A model generated the notes under the pieces. That model worked only from the letters and a program-made list of their open reading frames with translations. It was not told where the DNA came from and searched no databases. 64,000 bases of DNA. Origin: Paractinoplanes maris (lineage in GTDB: Bacteria; Actinomycetota; Actinomycetes; Mycobacteriales; Micromonosporaceae). Location: the NCBI RefSeq assembly GCF_023544465.1, contig NZ_JALPVL010000003.1, positions 248,001 through 312,000 on the forward strand. Reading direction: 5' to 3'. Of this stretch, positions 1 to 7,438 are shown in pieces. How positions within the stretch are numbered: the stretch's first letter is position 1; each line of letters begins with the position of its first letter. The translations under genes were made by a program, and so were the position numbers.

Positions 1-1
1 G

Positions 2-295
2 ATTCTGCACGACTGGGACGAGGCGACCAATCAAAGGCTTCTGACCCAGGCGTACGAGGCCCTGCCGCGCGACGGCCGCGTCGTGATCTCGGAGCTGCTG
101 CTGAACGCCGACCGCACCGGCCCGCCCGCGGCCGCCCTGATGGGCATGAACATGCTCGTCGAGACGGTCGCCGGGCGCAATTACTCCGACGCCGAATACG
201 CCGCGTGGCTGCGTACCGCCGGCTTCACCGACATCGAAACCGTCCACTTCGATGCCCCCGGCGCCAACGGCGCGGTCATCGGCATCAAGCGCTGA
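2..295 (+). CDS. O-methyltransferase, C-terminal end (partial)
   Basis: The reading frame is open from the first base, so the gene begins left of the window. The visible 97 residues open with LHDWD, the signature that follows the SAM-binding region in plant-type/actinomycete O-methyltransferases (PF00891). It continues with an ISELLL strand, a Gly/Met-rich loop and the usual YAAWLRTAGFTDI segment, ending IGIKR. Members of this family methylate hydroxyl groups of polyketides and other small aromatics using SAM, often in secondary-metabolite clusters; the substrate here is unknown. It is convergent with the hydrolase downstream. The stop codon lies inside the first unit of a tandem repeat array. 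Confidence 0.85.
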   Translation: MLHDWDEATNQRLLTQAYEALPRDGRVVISELLLNADRTGPPAAALMGMNMLVETVAGRNYSDAEYAAWLRTAGFTDIETVHFDAPGANGAVIGIKR

Positions 296-429
296 GGCAC
301 GCCCGAAAAGCTGAAGGCACGCCCGAAAAGCTGAAGGCACGCCCGAAAACCGCAGGCACGCCCGAAAGCCGCAGGCGCGCCCGAAAGCCGGGGAAACGCC
401 GGAAAGCCGGAGGCGAGTCCGACAGCCGG
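295..429. repeat. Degenerate 19-20 bp tandem repeat array
   Basis: Seven consecutive units start at 295, 315, 335, 354, 373, 392 and 411. The first two are nearly identical (aggcacgcccgaaaagctga); later ones decay toward aggcgcgcccgaaagccgg. The array fills the whole gap between the convergent methyltransferase and hydrolase stops. The repeated unit includes the stop-codon context of the methyltransferase gene, so the array looks like repeated duplication of that gene's 3' end. No strong hairpin or U-tract is visible. Confidence 0.85.
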
Positions 430-431
430 CC

Positions 432-1166
432 TCAGACCGGTGGGCTCAGCGGGGGCGGGCTCAGCAGTGTCAGCAGGGCGCCGGGGTCCTCGACGTGGGC
501 GTTGTGGCCGAGGCCGGGCAGCGCGATCGGGGCACTCCCGGGTGCCACCATCTGGTCGTGTTCACCGCGGGCCAGCACGACCGGCACCGGTGACGCCGCC
601 ACCAGCGCCTCGACCTGCGGGTCACCGACGGCGAACGCGCGCTGGTCGAAGGTGGGCCGCCAGCCGTCACCGGTCTCGACCAGAGCCGACGGCGGCACCT
701 CGAACAGCAACCCGTCCAGCCCGGCCACCCGCAGGTGGCGCTGCGCCGCCTCCTCACGGGTCGGGTAGCTGGGCGCCGGCCGGGCCGCCATCTCGGCCGC
801 CTTGGCCAGCTCGCCGGCCGACCAGTCGGATTTGATCCCGACGCCCACGACGGCCAGCACACCGGGGCGGCCGGCCAGGTGCAGCCCGACAACGCCGCCG
901 AACGAGTGCCCGACGATCACCGTCCCGCCCGGGTCGACGAGCTCGGCGACCGCCGCGGCCACGCCGGCGAAGGAGTAGGACGGGAGTGGGGACGAGCCGC
1001 CGTGGCCGGGCAGATCCGGTGCCACCCAGGTCGACTCCCCCAGCAGCGCGGCGAGTCCGGCCCACACCTCGGCCGTCGCCCCGAGGCCGTGCAGCAACAG
1101 GTAGGTGGGCGACGACTCGCCGCCGGTCAGCACGCGCAGATCGGTCACCCCGTCAGCATGCCGCAC
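432..1166 (-). CDS. Alpha/beta-fold hydrolase
   Basis: A 244-residue cytoplasmic hydrolase with a complete alpha/beta hydrolase layout. The oxyanion-hole HGLG is at 26-29, the nucleophile elbow GHSFGG has Ser88, the acid is in GEHD (Asp204), and the catalytic His is in LGHNAHVEDP (His221 or His224). Length fits the small esterase/lipase/epoxide-hydrolase type enzymes. The C-terminal tail is proline-rich (LLSPPPLSPPV). The gene is divergent from the SGNH hydrolase gene with about 90 bp between starts. The substrate cannot be told from sequence. Confidence 0.85.
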   Translation of the reverse strand: MRHADGVTDLRVLTGGESSPTYLLLHGLGATAEVWAGLAALLGESTWVAPDLPGHGGSSPLPSYSFAGVAAAVAELVDPGGTVIVGHSFGGVVGLHLAGRPGVLAVVGVGIKSDWSAGELAKAAEMAARPAPSYPTREEAAQRHLRVAGLDGLLFEVPPSALVETGDGWRPTFDQRAFAVGDPQVEALVAASPVPVVLARGEHDQMVAPGSAPIALPGLGHNAHVEDPGALLTLLSPPPLSPPV

Positions 1167-1256
1167 CGGGAGGGACGCCGTCGTGAACGCCTGAGATCCG
1201 CGTCACGCCGAGGTCGTACTGTCAGGAATCTCCCAGGTCACGCGCACCGGGAGAGG

Positions 1257-2546
1257 ATGAACGCCTCCAGTACCGTGGGCGCGGTGAAATGGACCAGGAA
1301 GACGACGCTCGCGCTTTCGGCAGCCCTCGTGGTCCTCGTCGTGGCGGCGGTGGTGTTCGTCCGGCGCGACTCGTCCCGCAGCAACGAGACGGCGGCGGAC
1401 CCGGGCCCGGCGGCCGCTCAGCCCACCCCGTCAGCCGGCTCGGCCGAGACGCCGTGGACGGGCACCTGGGCGGTGGCCTTGCAGAACGGCGGGCCCGCTT
1501 TCGAGCGCCAGACCGTCCGGCAGGTGATGCGCACCAGCATCGGCGGCGACACCGTACGGATAAAGCTCTCCAACGAGTTCGGCAGTGATCCGCTCACTGT
1601 CAGCGCCGTCTACCTCGCCGCTCACCAGCGCACCAGCACGGTCGACGCGAGCACGAACGCGCACGTGACGTTCGACGGCGGCGACTCGGTGACCATCGAG
1701 GCCGGCCAGACCGCGGTGAGCGACCCGGTCGAGTTCGTGCTGCCCGCGGGCGGCGACATCGCGGTCAGCGCCTACGTCCCCCGGCGGATCGGATCGGTGA
1801 CGCAGCACGCGTTCGCCAACCGCAACAACTACGTCGCCGCCGGCAACCAGAGCACGAAGGCCTCGCTGTCGGGGGTGCGCACCTTCGACAACTACGCCTT
1901 CCTGGCCGGCATCGACGTGCGCAACGCCGAGTCCGAGGGTGCGGTCGTCACGCTCGGCGCCTCGATCACCGACGGCTTCGACTCGACCTTCAACGAGAAC
2001 CGTCGCTGGCCCGACCAGCTCGCCCGGCGGCTGGTCGGCGCCAACCGTACGGTCGGCGTGCTCAACGCCGGCATCAGCGGCAACATGCTGACCCAGGACG
2101 GTGCGGGGCAGAGCGCCCTCAACCGCTTCGACCGGGATGTCGTGCAGCAGACCGGCGTCAAATGGGTGATCTTCTCGGATGCCGCGATCAACGACCTCGG
2201 CGGCGACCGCCCGCCCGGGGGCGAGGAGCTGATCGCCGCCCTGCAGCAGCTGATCCAGCGCAGCCACGACGCGGGCATCAAGATCTATTGCGCGACCCTG
2301 ACGCCGTACAAGGGTGCGGGTTACTGGAACGACGAGGGCGAGGCCGGGCGCGACGCGCTGAACGACTTCATCAAGGGCGACGGGAGCGGCTGCGACGGGG
2401 TCATCGACTTCGACACCGCCACCCACGACCAGAGCGACCCGACGCGGTACGACAGCCGCTACGACACCGGCGACCACCTCCACCCCAACGACGCCGGGAT
2501 GGAGGCGCTCGCCGCGGCCGTGGACCTCGGCCTGTTCCGCGTCTGA
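1257..2546 (+). CDS. SGNH/GDSL-type hydrolase, secreted or membrane-anchored
   Basis: A 429-residue protein. The ATG at 1257 is chosen because gagagg lies just upstream; longer in-frame extensions read through the divergent promoter region. Residues 12-36 form one hydrophobic segment (signal anchor) followed by a Ser/Pro/Ala-rich linker, so the enzyme should act outside the membrane. Catalytic blocks are GASITDG (Ser236; the usual GDS is GAS), NAGISGN, AIND in place of GxND, and DHLHPND (Asp406, His409). These match extracellular SGNH lipase/esterases of actinomycetes. The substrate (ester, acetylated polysaccharide) is not determined. Confidence 0.85.
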   Translation: MNASSTVGAVKWTRKTTLALSAALVVLVVAAVVFVRRDSSRSNETAADPGPAAAQPTPSAGSAETPWTGTWAVALQNGGPAFERQTVRQVMRTSIGGDTVRIKLSNEFGSDPLTVSAVYLAAHQRTSTVDASTNAHVTFDGGDSVTIEAGQTAVSDPVEFVLPAGGDIAVSAYVPRRIGSVTQHAFANRNNYVAAGNQSTKASLSGVRTFDNYAFLAGIDVRNAESEGAVVTLGASITDGFDSTFNENRRWPDQLARRLVGANRTVGVLNAGISGNMLTQDGAGQSALNRFDRDVVQQTGVKWVIFSDAAINDLGGDRPPGGEELIAALQQLIQRSHDAGIKIYCATLTPYKGAGYWNDEGEAGRDALNDFIKGDGSGCDGVIDFDTATHDQSDPTRYDSRYDTGDHLHPNDAGMEALAAAVDLGLFRV

Positions 2547-2547
2547 G

Positions 2548-2656
2548 GAGCAGCCGAGACGACGCGCAGGGCCAGCCGAGGGACGACGCCCAGAGCAGCC
2601 GGCGGACGACCGCGCAGGGAACAGCCGAGGAACGACGCGCAAGGAGCAACCGGCGG
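2548..2656. repeat. Degenerate 23-26 bp tandem repeat array
   Basis: About four and a half imperfect units built on gagcagccgagggacgacgc begin near 2548, 2571, 2595, 2619 and 2645. They fill the gap between the convergent SGNH hydrolase and dehydrogenase stop codons. The unit differs from the array at 295-429, but the placement is the same. No terminator hairpin with a U-tract is seen. Confidence 0.75.
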
Positions 2657-2657
2657 C

Positions 2658-3386
2658 TCAGGCGGTGCCACCGTTGGCGTACAGGATCTGGCCGTTGGTC
2701 CAGCGGCCGTCGGGGCCGGCCAGGAAGGCGACGGTGCCCGCGATGTCCTCGGGGGTCGCGATGCGCCCGAACGGGTTGGCCGAAGCGATCCGGTCGACGA
2801 TCTCCTGCGGCTTGCCGTCGAGGAAGAGCGGCGTCGCGGTCGGGCCGGGCCCCACCGTGTTGACCGTGATGTCGCGGCCGCCCAGCTCGCGGGCCAGGAT
2901 CAGCGTCATCGCCTCGACCGCGCCCTTGGTGGCGGTGTAGCCCGCATACGTCGGCTGCTGGAGCCGCATCACCGAGGTCGAGAAGTTGATGAGCGCGCCA
3001 CCCGCGCGCAGCCGGCGGGCCGCCAGCTGCGAGATGATGAAGGTGCCGCGGACATTGATGCGAAGCATGCGATCGAAGTCGTCCAGCTTCATCTCGGCCA
3101 GCGGGGCCAGCAGCATGATGCCGGCCGGGTTGGCCACGACGTCCACCCCGCCGAAGCGCCGCTCCGTCTCGTCGAAGAGCGCGGTCATCGCCTCCTCGTC
3201 GGCGACGTCCCCGCCCAAGGCGACGGCCTGACCACCGTCCGCCGTGATCTTGGCGACGACCTCCTCGGCCCGCTCCCGGTTGCCGGCGTAGTGCACGACC
3301 ACGGCCATGCCGTCGGCGGCGAGACGCTCGGCCACCGCCCGGCCGATGCCGCCCGAGCCGCCGGTGACGATCGCAACCCTGCTCAT
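2658..3386 (-). CDS. Short-chain dehydrogenase/reductase (SDR)
   Basis: A 242-residue classical SDR. The NAD(P)-binding TGGSGGIG is at residues 8-15, NPAG replaces the common NNAG, the catalytic Ser is in NFSTS, the Tyr/Lys pair is in YTATKG, and the C-terminal segment is typical of FabG-like oxidoreductases (LYANGGTA). ATG 3386 is preferred over the in-frame ATG at 3395 because gaagga lies 8 nt upstream of 3386 but abuts 3395. It is divergent from the TetR gene, whose predicted operators lie in the shared promoter, so this is probably the regulated target. Typical products of such pairs handle reactive carbonyls or quinones; that is inference. Confidence 0.88.
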   Translation of the reverse strand: MSRVAIVTGGSGGIGRAVAERLAADGMAVVVHYAGNRERAEEVVAKITADGGQAVALGGDVADEEAMTALFDETERRFGGVDVVANPAGIMLLAPLAEMKLDDFDRMLRINVRGTFIISQLAARRLRAGGALINFSTSVMRLQQPTYAGYTATKGAVEAMTLILARELGGRDITVNTVGPGPTATPLFLDGKPQEIVDRIASANPFGRIATPEDIAGTVAFLAGPDGRWTNGQILYANGGTA

Positions 3387-3405
3387 GGTGACCATCCTTC
3401 AGTCT

Positions 3406-3451
3406 TGTAGACAACCTGTCCATTTGAATGTAGACGCCTTGTCCATATACT
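3406..3451 (+). promoter_or_regulatory. Paired TetR operators over a leaderless promoter
   Basis: Two 18-bp direct repeats, TGTAGACAACCTGTCCAT (3406-3423) and TGTAGACGCCTTGTCCAT (3429-3446), are spaced 23 bp, about two helical turns. Each contains a GAC...GTC dyad. A -35 (TTGAAT, 3424-3429) and -10 (TATACT, 3446-3451) with a 16-bp spacer sit between and on the second copy. Transcription would start at about the GTG (3458) of the TetR gene, a leaderless mRNA. Binding would shut off both divergent genes. Confidence 0.75.
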
Positions 3452-3457
3452 GCAAGC

Positions 3458-4066
3458 GTGAGTGACACGCAGAACGGGCTCCGTCGTGGCCGCGGCCGTC
3501 GTCCCGCCGAGGTGGTGCGTGGTGCCGCCCTGGCCGCGGCCGGCGAGATGCTCTTCGAAAGCGGCAACCTGGCCGGGGTGACCTTCGACAAGGTGGCGCA
3601 GCGGGCCGGCGTCAGCAAGATGACGCTCTACAAGTGGTGGCCCTCCCCCGGCGCACTCGCCTTCGAGGCCTACTTCGCGGCCGTCGAGACCCGGCTGGCC
3701 TTCGACGACACCGGCGACATCGAGCGCGACCTGCGGAGTCAACTGCGTTCCTTCGTACGCCTCCTGACCGCCGACCGTGGCGGCCCGGTGATCGCCGCGC
3801 TGGTCGGCGCCGCCCGGTCCGACCCGGATCTGGCCGCCGTCCTGGAGGAGCAGTACACCCGCCCCCGCCGGACCCTGGCCGTCGAGCGCCTCCGCACCGC
3901 CCAGGAGGCCGGCCAGATAGCCCGCGACGTGGACCCCCAGGTGGTCGTCGACCAACTGTGGGGGGCCTGCTACCACCGCCTGCTGATGCCCGCCGAGCCC
4001 CTGACCACCGACTTCGTCGACGCCCTGCTCCGCAACGTGCTCCGCGGCATCCGCCCGGACGCCTGA
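3458..4066 (+). CDS. TetR/AcrR family transcriptional repressor
   Basis: A 202-residue protein with GTG start. An N-terminal basic stretch (RRGRGRRP) precedes the TetR HTH at about residues 20-66 (VTFDKVAQRAGVSKMTLYKWW). The C-terminal half fits the helical ligand domain of the TetR_C_11-type family. No Shine-Dalgarno is seen; the -10 ends 6 nt before the GTG, so translation is probably leaderless. It likely represses itself and the divergent dehydrogenase via the repeats at 3406-3446. The inducer is unknown. Confidence 0.88.
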   Translation: MSDTQNGLRRGRGRRPAEVVRGAALAAAGEMLFESGNLAGVTFDKVAQRAGVSKMTLYKWWPSPGALAFEAYFAAVETRLAFDDTGDIERDLRSQLRSFVRLLTADRGGPVIAALVGAARSDPDLAAVLEEQYTRPRRTLAVERLRTAQEAGQIARDVDPQVVVDQLWGACYHRLLMPAEPLTTDFVDALLRNVLRGIRPDA

Positions 4067-4182
4067 ACCGCCTGCCAGTGACGCGACGGCGACCGGCTAC
4101 CGGCGTGACGACCAGTTCGCCACCGCGACCAGCTTCCGACGGGGCGAGTCCGGCTCGAGCCGCCACACCGGCGGCCGCCCGG

Positions 4183-4313
4183 GGTGATGCAGCGCCTGCT
4201 CAGACGGCGGTAAGGGCGGCTGCGCAAGGGATCCGGTGGCGCTACCCGGCAACGGCCGGCTCGGCGGTGGTGTAGCGGTTGCTCAGGCGGCGGTAGGGGC
4301 GGCTGCGCAGGGC
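4183..4313. repeat. Duplicated 3' end of the MFS transporter gene
   Basis: A stretch of about 48 bp ending the transporter gene (4266-4313, encoding around LRSRPYRRLSNRYTT) recurs just downstream of its stop (4183-4230). The core 4197-4230 versus 4280-4313 differs at only a few positions, mostly a/g. The outer copy could still encode LRSRPYRRLS but is out of frame and after the stop. It is a third case of local duplication at a convergent host gene end. Confidence 0.75.
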
Positions 4314-5642
4314 GATCGCGGTGGCGATCAGGCCGACGACCCCGGTCAGGACGAAGACCAGGGCCAGGCCGCGGGCGGCGCCGGTGCCGAACCAGGAGCC
4401 GATCAGCCGCGCGCCGGCGCCGTCGGTCATGAACGGGACGAAGACGAACTGGGCTATCGGGGAGATGAGGAAGGCGGTCAGCGGGGAGGCGGCCTGTTCG
4501 ACGCTCTGGGCGAAGCCGAAGACCCGGCCCTGGCGCTCGTAGGGGACGACCTTCTGCAGGATCGTCTGCTCGGCGGCCTCGGCGTAGGGCACGACGAGCA
4601 TGTAGAGATACAGACCGGCGGCCAGCCAGACGACCGACTCGCGCAGCGGGAACAGCAGGGTCACGCCCCAGCAGACGATGTTGACCAGGAGCAGGACCCG
4701 GACCGGGTTGCGACCCAGACCCGTGCGCGAGACCAGCAGGCCACCGACGATGAAGCCGGTGCTCAGCACGCCCCACAGCAGACCCCAGCCCTGCACCGAC
4801 ATCATCGAGAGGCCGTACGCGTCGAGCAGCGCCATGAAGACGCCGCCGAGCAGGTTGTTGAACGCCGAGAAGACGATCAGCGCCGGCAATCCGGGCACCG
4901 AGCTGATCACCCGGATCGTGCCCCGCAGATCGATCTTGCCCGCCCCGGCCGCGGAGGCACCGGCGGGGGAAGCAGCCGGCGAGGCGGCCGCGGTGATGCC
5001 GGCCGGGAGTTCCGGCGACGTGGACGCCTCGATCGGTCCGGCCGGGACCCGTACGAAACTCAGATGCGCAACCGACAGGCCGAGCACCACCAAAGCGACC
5101 ACCAGAACCCAGAACATCCCGCCCAGCGCCACCAGCAGCCCGCTGATCACCGAGGTGACCAGGAACGACACGCCCGAGGCAGTGCCCAACAGACCGTTGG
5201 CCCGGTCGCGCGTCCCTGCCGAAATGAGCGCCGTCACCATGGTCGGCAGGACGATCGTCCGGATGTTGCCCGCGATCACCCCGACCATGAGCAGCACGAC
5301 CAGGACCCACAACGGCACACCGGCCGGGTCGCGGAACGACGACCGCGGCATGGCCTGATAGAGGACCAGCGCCGCTGCGTAGAGCGCCAGCGACACCCCG
5401 GACGAGATCTGCATCATCAGCTTTTTGGGGTGGTTGTCGACAAGGCTGCCGAACCAGATGCCGGTCAGGGCGGTCATCACCAGGAAGATGCCGGAGATGA
5501 CCCCGGTGGCGAAGACCGAGCGGGTCTCCAGGTAGGTGTAGAACGTGATCGCGAACCAGACTGTGTAATTGGTGACCGACACGAGCAACGTGTTGACCAG
5601 GAGCTGGTAGAAGACCCGTACGTGACCGTGGATGACCCCCAT
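4242..5642 (-). CDS. MFS family transporter, probable drug/metabolite exporter
   Basis: A 466-residue integral membrane protein with 10-12 hydrophobic segments and a long Ala/Ser/Pro-rich cytoplasmic loop (about residues 200-235) between the two halves. The first intracellular loop has the degenerate MFS motif GSLVDNHPKK. The arrangement resembles MefA/enterobactin-exporter-like MFS proteins. ATG 5642 is chosen over GTG 5648 because the predicted -10 ends at 5649, placing transcription start at about 5642, hence leaderless. No regulator gene is adjacent, but the promoter has a MerR-type layout. Confidence 0.85.
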   Translation of the reverse strand: MGVIHGHVRVFYQLLVNTLLVSVTNYTVWFAITFYTYLETRSVFATGVISGIFLVMTALTGIWFGSLVDNHPKKLMMQISSGVSLALYAAALVLYQAMPRSSFRDPAGVPLWVLVVLLMVGVIAGNIRTIVLPTMVTALISAGTRDRANGLLGTASGVSFLVTSVISGLLVALGGMFWVLVVALVVLGLSVAHLSFVRVPAGPIEASTSPELPAGITAAASPAASPAGASAAGAGKIDLRGTIRVISSVPGLPALIVFSAFNNLLGGVFMALLDAYGLSMMSVQGWGLLWGVLSTGFIVGGLLVSRTGLGRNPVRVLLLVNIVCWGVTLLFPLRESVVWLAAGLYLYMLVVPYAEAAEQTILQKVVPYERQGRVFGFAQSVEQAASPLTAFLISPIAQFVFVPFMTDGAGARLIGSWFGTGAARGLALVFVLTGVVGLIATAIALRSRPYRRLSNRYTTAEPAVAG

Positions 5643-5648
5643 GGCCAC

Positions 5649-5679
5649 ACCGTATGACCTGAAGCACGCTTCAGGTCCA
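5649..5679 (-). promoter_or_regulatory. MerR-type operator within a 19-bp promoter spacer
   Basis: On the minus strand a -35 TGGACC (5679-5674) and -10 TACGGT (5654-5649) are separated by 19 bp instead of 17. The spacer region holds the near-perfect 20-bp palindrome ACCTGAAGCACGCTTCAGGT (5657-5676; 9-bp arms). An overlong spacer filled by an ACCT...AGGT dyad is the hallmark of promoters twisted open by MerR-family activators such as BmrR, CueR and SoxR. The activator would act in trans; none is encoded nearby. Confidence 0.65.
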
Positions 5680-5722
5680 CCGCCGCCGGTGTGAGATTGT
5701 GGTGCCGGCGGAAGGAGGCGAC

Positions 5723-6652
5723 ATGTTCGACCACTTCGTGGTCTCCGTCGTGGTTTGTCCCGTGCTGGTCGCCCTGGCCGTGCGGTGGCTGGCCGACCGC
5801 CTGCGCCCCGAGGCCGCGGTGACCGTGCTCGTGCTGTCGATCGTCACGGCGTCGGCCGCCTGTCTGATCAGCCTGTCCGCGTTCGCGCTCAAGGCCGTGG
5901 CCGAGATCCCCGCCGTGGGGGTGTCGCTGGGCTACTCCGACGCGGTGGTGCGGGCCGACACCGAGCGGGAGCCCTGGGTGTCCGCGTTGTCGGCGGTGCT
6001 CCTGCTGGCGTCGGTGGGCGGCATGGTCCGCATCTGGTGGTTGCACCGCCGGGAGCTGTCGGTGGCCCACGCCTTCCGCGGCCTCCCGGTCGACGACGAT
6101 CGGGTCACGATGATCGACGACACCCGGGCCGAGGCGTTCGCCGTGCCCGGGCCGCCGGGCCGGGTCGTGGTCACCACCGGCATGCGCGAGGTGCTCGACG
6201 ACCAGCAGTACAGCGCGCTGCTGGCCCACGAGCGCGCGCACCTCGACTCCCGGCACCACGCGCTCGTGCTGCTGGCCCGGATGGCCGCCGCCGTGCACCC
6301 GATCTTCTGGTGGCTGACCCGCCGGATCGACTTCCTGGTCGAGCGGGCCGCCGACGAGCGCGCGGCCGAGCAGCTCGGCGACCGGCGCGTCGTCGCCCGG
6401 GCCATCGGCGCGGCCGCGTTGCGCGCCTCGCACGCCCGCCTGGGTCTGTCGATGGCGCCCGGCCGGCAGGATCTGCGAGGTGCCGGTGTGGTCCCGCGGC
6501 GGGTAGCTTCGCTGCTGGCCCCGCGCTACGCCGCCCGCCTGCTCACGCTGGTCGCCGTCCCGGTCGTGGTCGCGGCGGGCTCGGTGGTCTGGACCGGCGA
6601 GTGCGTGGCCGATCTGGGTGAGCTGCTGTACGCGGCCGGAATGCTGCACTGA
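5723..6652 (+). CDS. M56 (BlaR1-like) membrane metallopeptidase
   Basis: A 309-residue protein with start ATG 5723 after gaaggagg. Three N-terminal hydrophobic segments precede the zinc motif HERAH near residue 168 and the downstream ERAADERAAE helix that supplies the third ligand. A final membrane segment lies near residues 272-290. This is the M56/BlaR1 protease domain without a penicillin-binding sensor domain. Such genes usually follow a BlaI/CopY-type repressor gene; none is adjacent here. The partner and substrate are unknown. Confidence 0.85.
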   Translation: MFDHFVVSVVVCPVLVALAVRWLADRLRPEAAVTVLVLSIVTASAACLISLSAFALKAVAEIPAVGVSLGYSDAVVRADTEREPWVSALSAVLLLASVGGMVRIWWLHRRELSVAHAFRGLPVDDDRVTMIDDTRAEAFAVPGPPGRVVVTTGMREVLDDQQYSALLAHERAHLDSRHHALVLLARMAAAVHPIFWWLTRRIDFLVERAADERAAEQLGDRRVVARAIGAAALRASHARLGLSMAPGRQDLRGAGVVPRRVASLLAPRYAARLLTLVAVPVVVAAGSVVWTGECVADLGELLYAAGMLH

Positions 6653-6670
6653 CGAACCGGAGTACCGAAC

Positions 6671-7366
6671 GTGGACGTGGCCGACGCGAGAGAGCTCGCC
6701 GCCGACCTGATGAACCAGCACGGGCTGACCGGCTGGCGCCTGGTGTTCGACAACGCCCGCACCCGGGCCGGGGTGTGCCACTTCGACCGCCGGACGATCG
6801 GCCTGTCCCGCGTCCTGACCGCGTTGCACCCGGTCGAGCAGGTCACCGACACGATCCTGCACGAGATCGCGCACGCCCTGGCCGGCCCGGGGCACGCCCA
6901 CGACCGGGTGTGGCGGGCCACCGCGCGGCGGATCGGCTGCTCGGCGGCCCGCTGCGTGCCGGCCGACGCGCCCCGGGCCGAGGGCGCCTGGGAGGGCATC
7001 TGCCCGGCCGGTCACCGGGTCACGGCTCACCGGCGCCCCATCCGGGTCCGCTCCTGCCCGAGCTGCTCGACCGGCTTCGACGTGTCGGCCCGTTACACCT
7101 GGACCCACCAGGGTCGCGAGGCGGTGATGCACCCGCGTTACCGCAGTGAACTGGCCCGCCTGCTCGAGCGCCCGGCCCCGTCGGCCCCCGCGACGCGACC
7201 GGTGCGGGTCGGCGAGCAGGTGCGGCTGACCGGCGCCGGCAAATACCACGGCCTGGTCGGCACCGTCATGAAGCGGGGCCGCAGCCGCTACCAGGTGCAG
7301 ACCCCGGCCGGTTTGCTGAGCGCCCCGTTCGCCACGGTGCAGCCGGTGACGGTCGACGCGCCGTGA
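6671..7366 (+). CDS. SprT-like zinc metalloprotein with C-terminal KOW-like segment
   Basis: A 231-residue protein with GTG start 18 nt after the M56 gene. The HEIAH motif (His64, Glu65, His68) with downstream GHAHDRVWRATARRIGC matches the SprT-like domain. A zinc-ribbon-like cluster follows (CPAGH then CPSC, about residues 115-137). The last 45 residues (VGEQVRLTGAGKYHGLVGTV) resemble a KOW/SH3-like barrel. SprT-like proteases cleave DNA-bound proteins in eukaryotes (Spartan); the bacterial role is poorly known. Its tandem position with another zinc peptidase suggests co-transcription. Confidence 0.75.
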   Translation: MDVADARELAADLMNQHGLTGWRLVFDNARTRAGVCHFDRRTIGLSRVLTALHPVEQVTDTILHEIAHALAGPGHAHDRVWRATARRIGCSAARCVPADAPRAEGAWEGICPAGHRVTAHRRPIRVRSCPSCSTGFDVSARYTWTHQGREAVMHPRYRSELARLLERPAPSAPATRPVRVGEQVRLTGAGKYHGLVGTVMKRGRSRYQVQTPAGLLSAPFATVQPVTVDAP

Positions 7367-7438
7367 GGCCGCACCTTGTCGGACCCTGCTGTTAGCGTCC
7401 GCTGGACCGCTAGCCGACACGATCACCAGGAGGTCCGC

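Noticed and set aside
7376..7398. Promoter of the RibD-C gene from TTGTCG and TAGCGT
   Set aside because: The two elements are only 11 bp apart, too close for a normal sigma factor.
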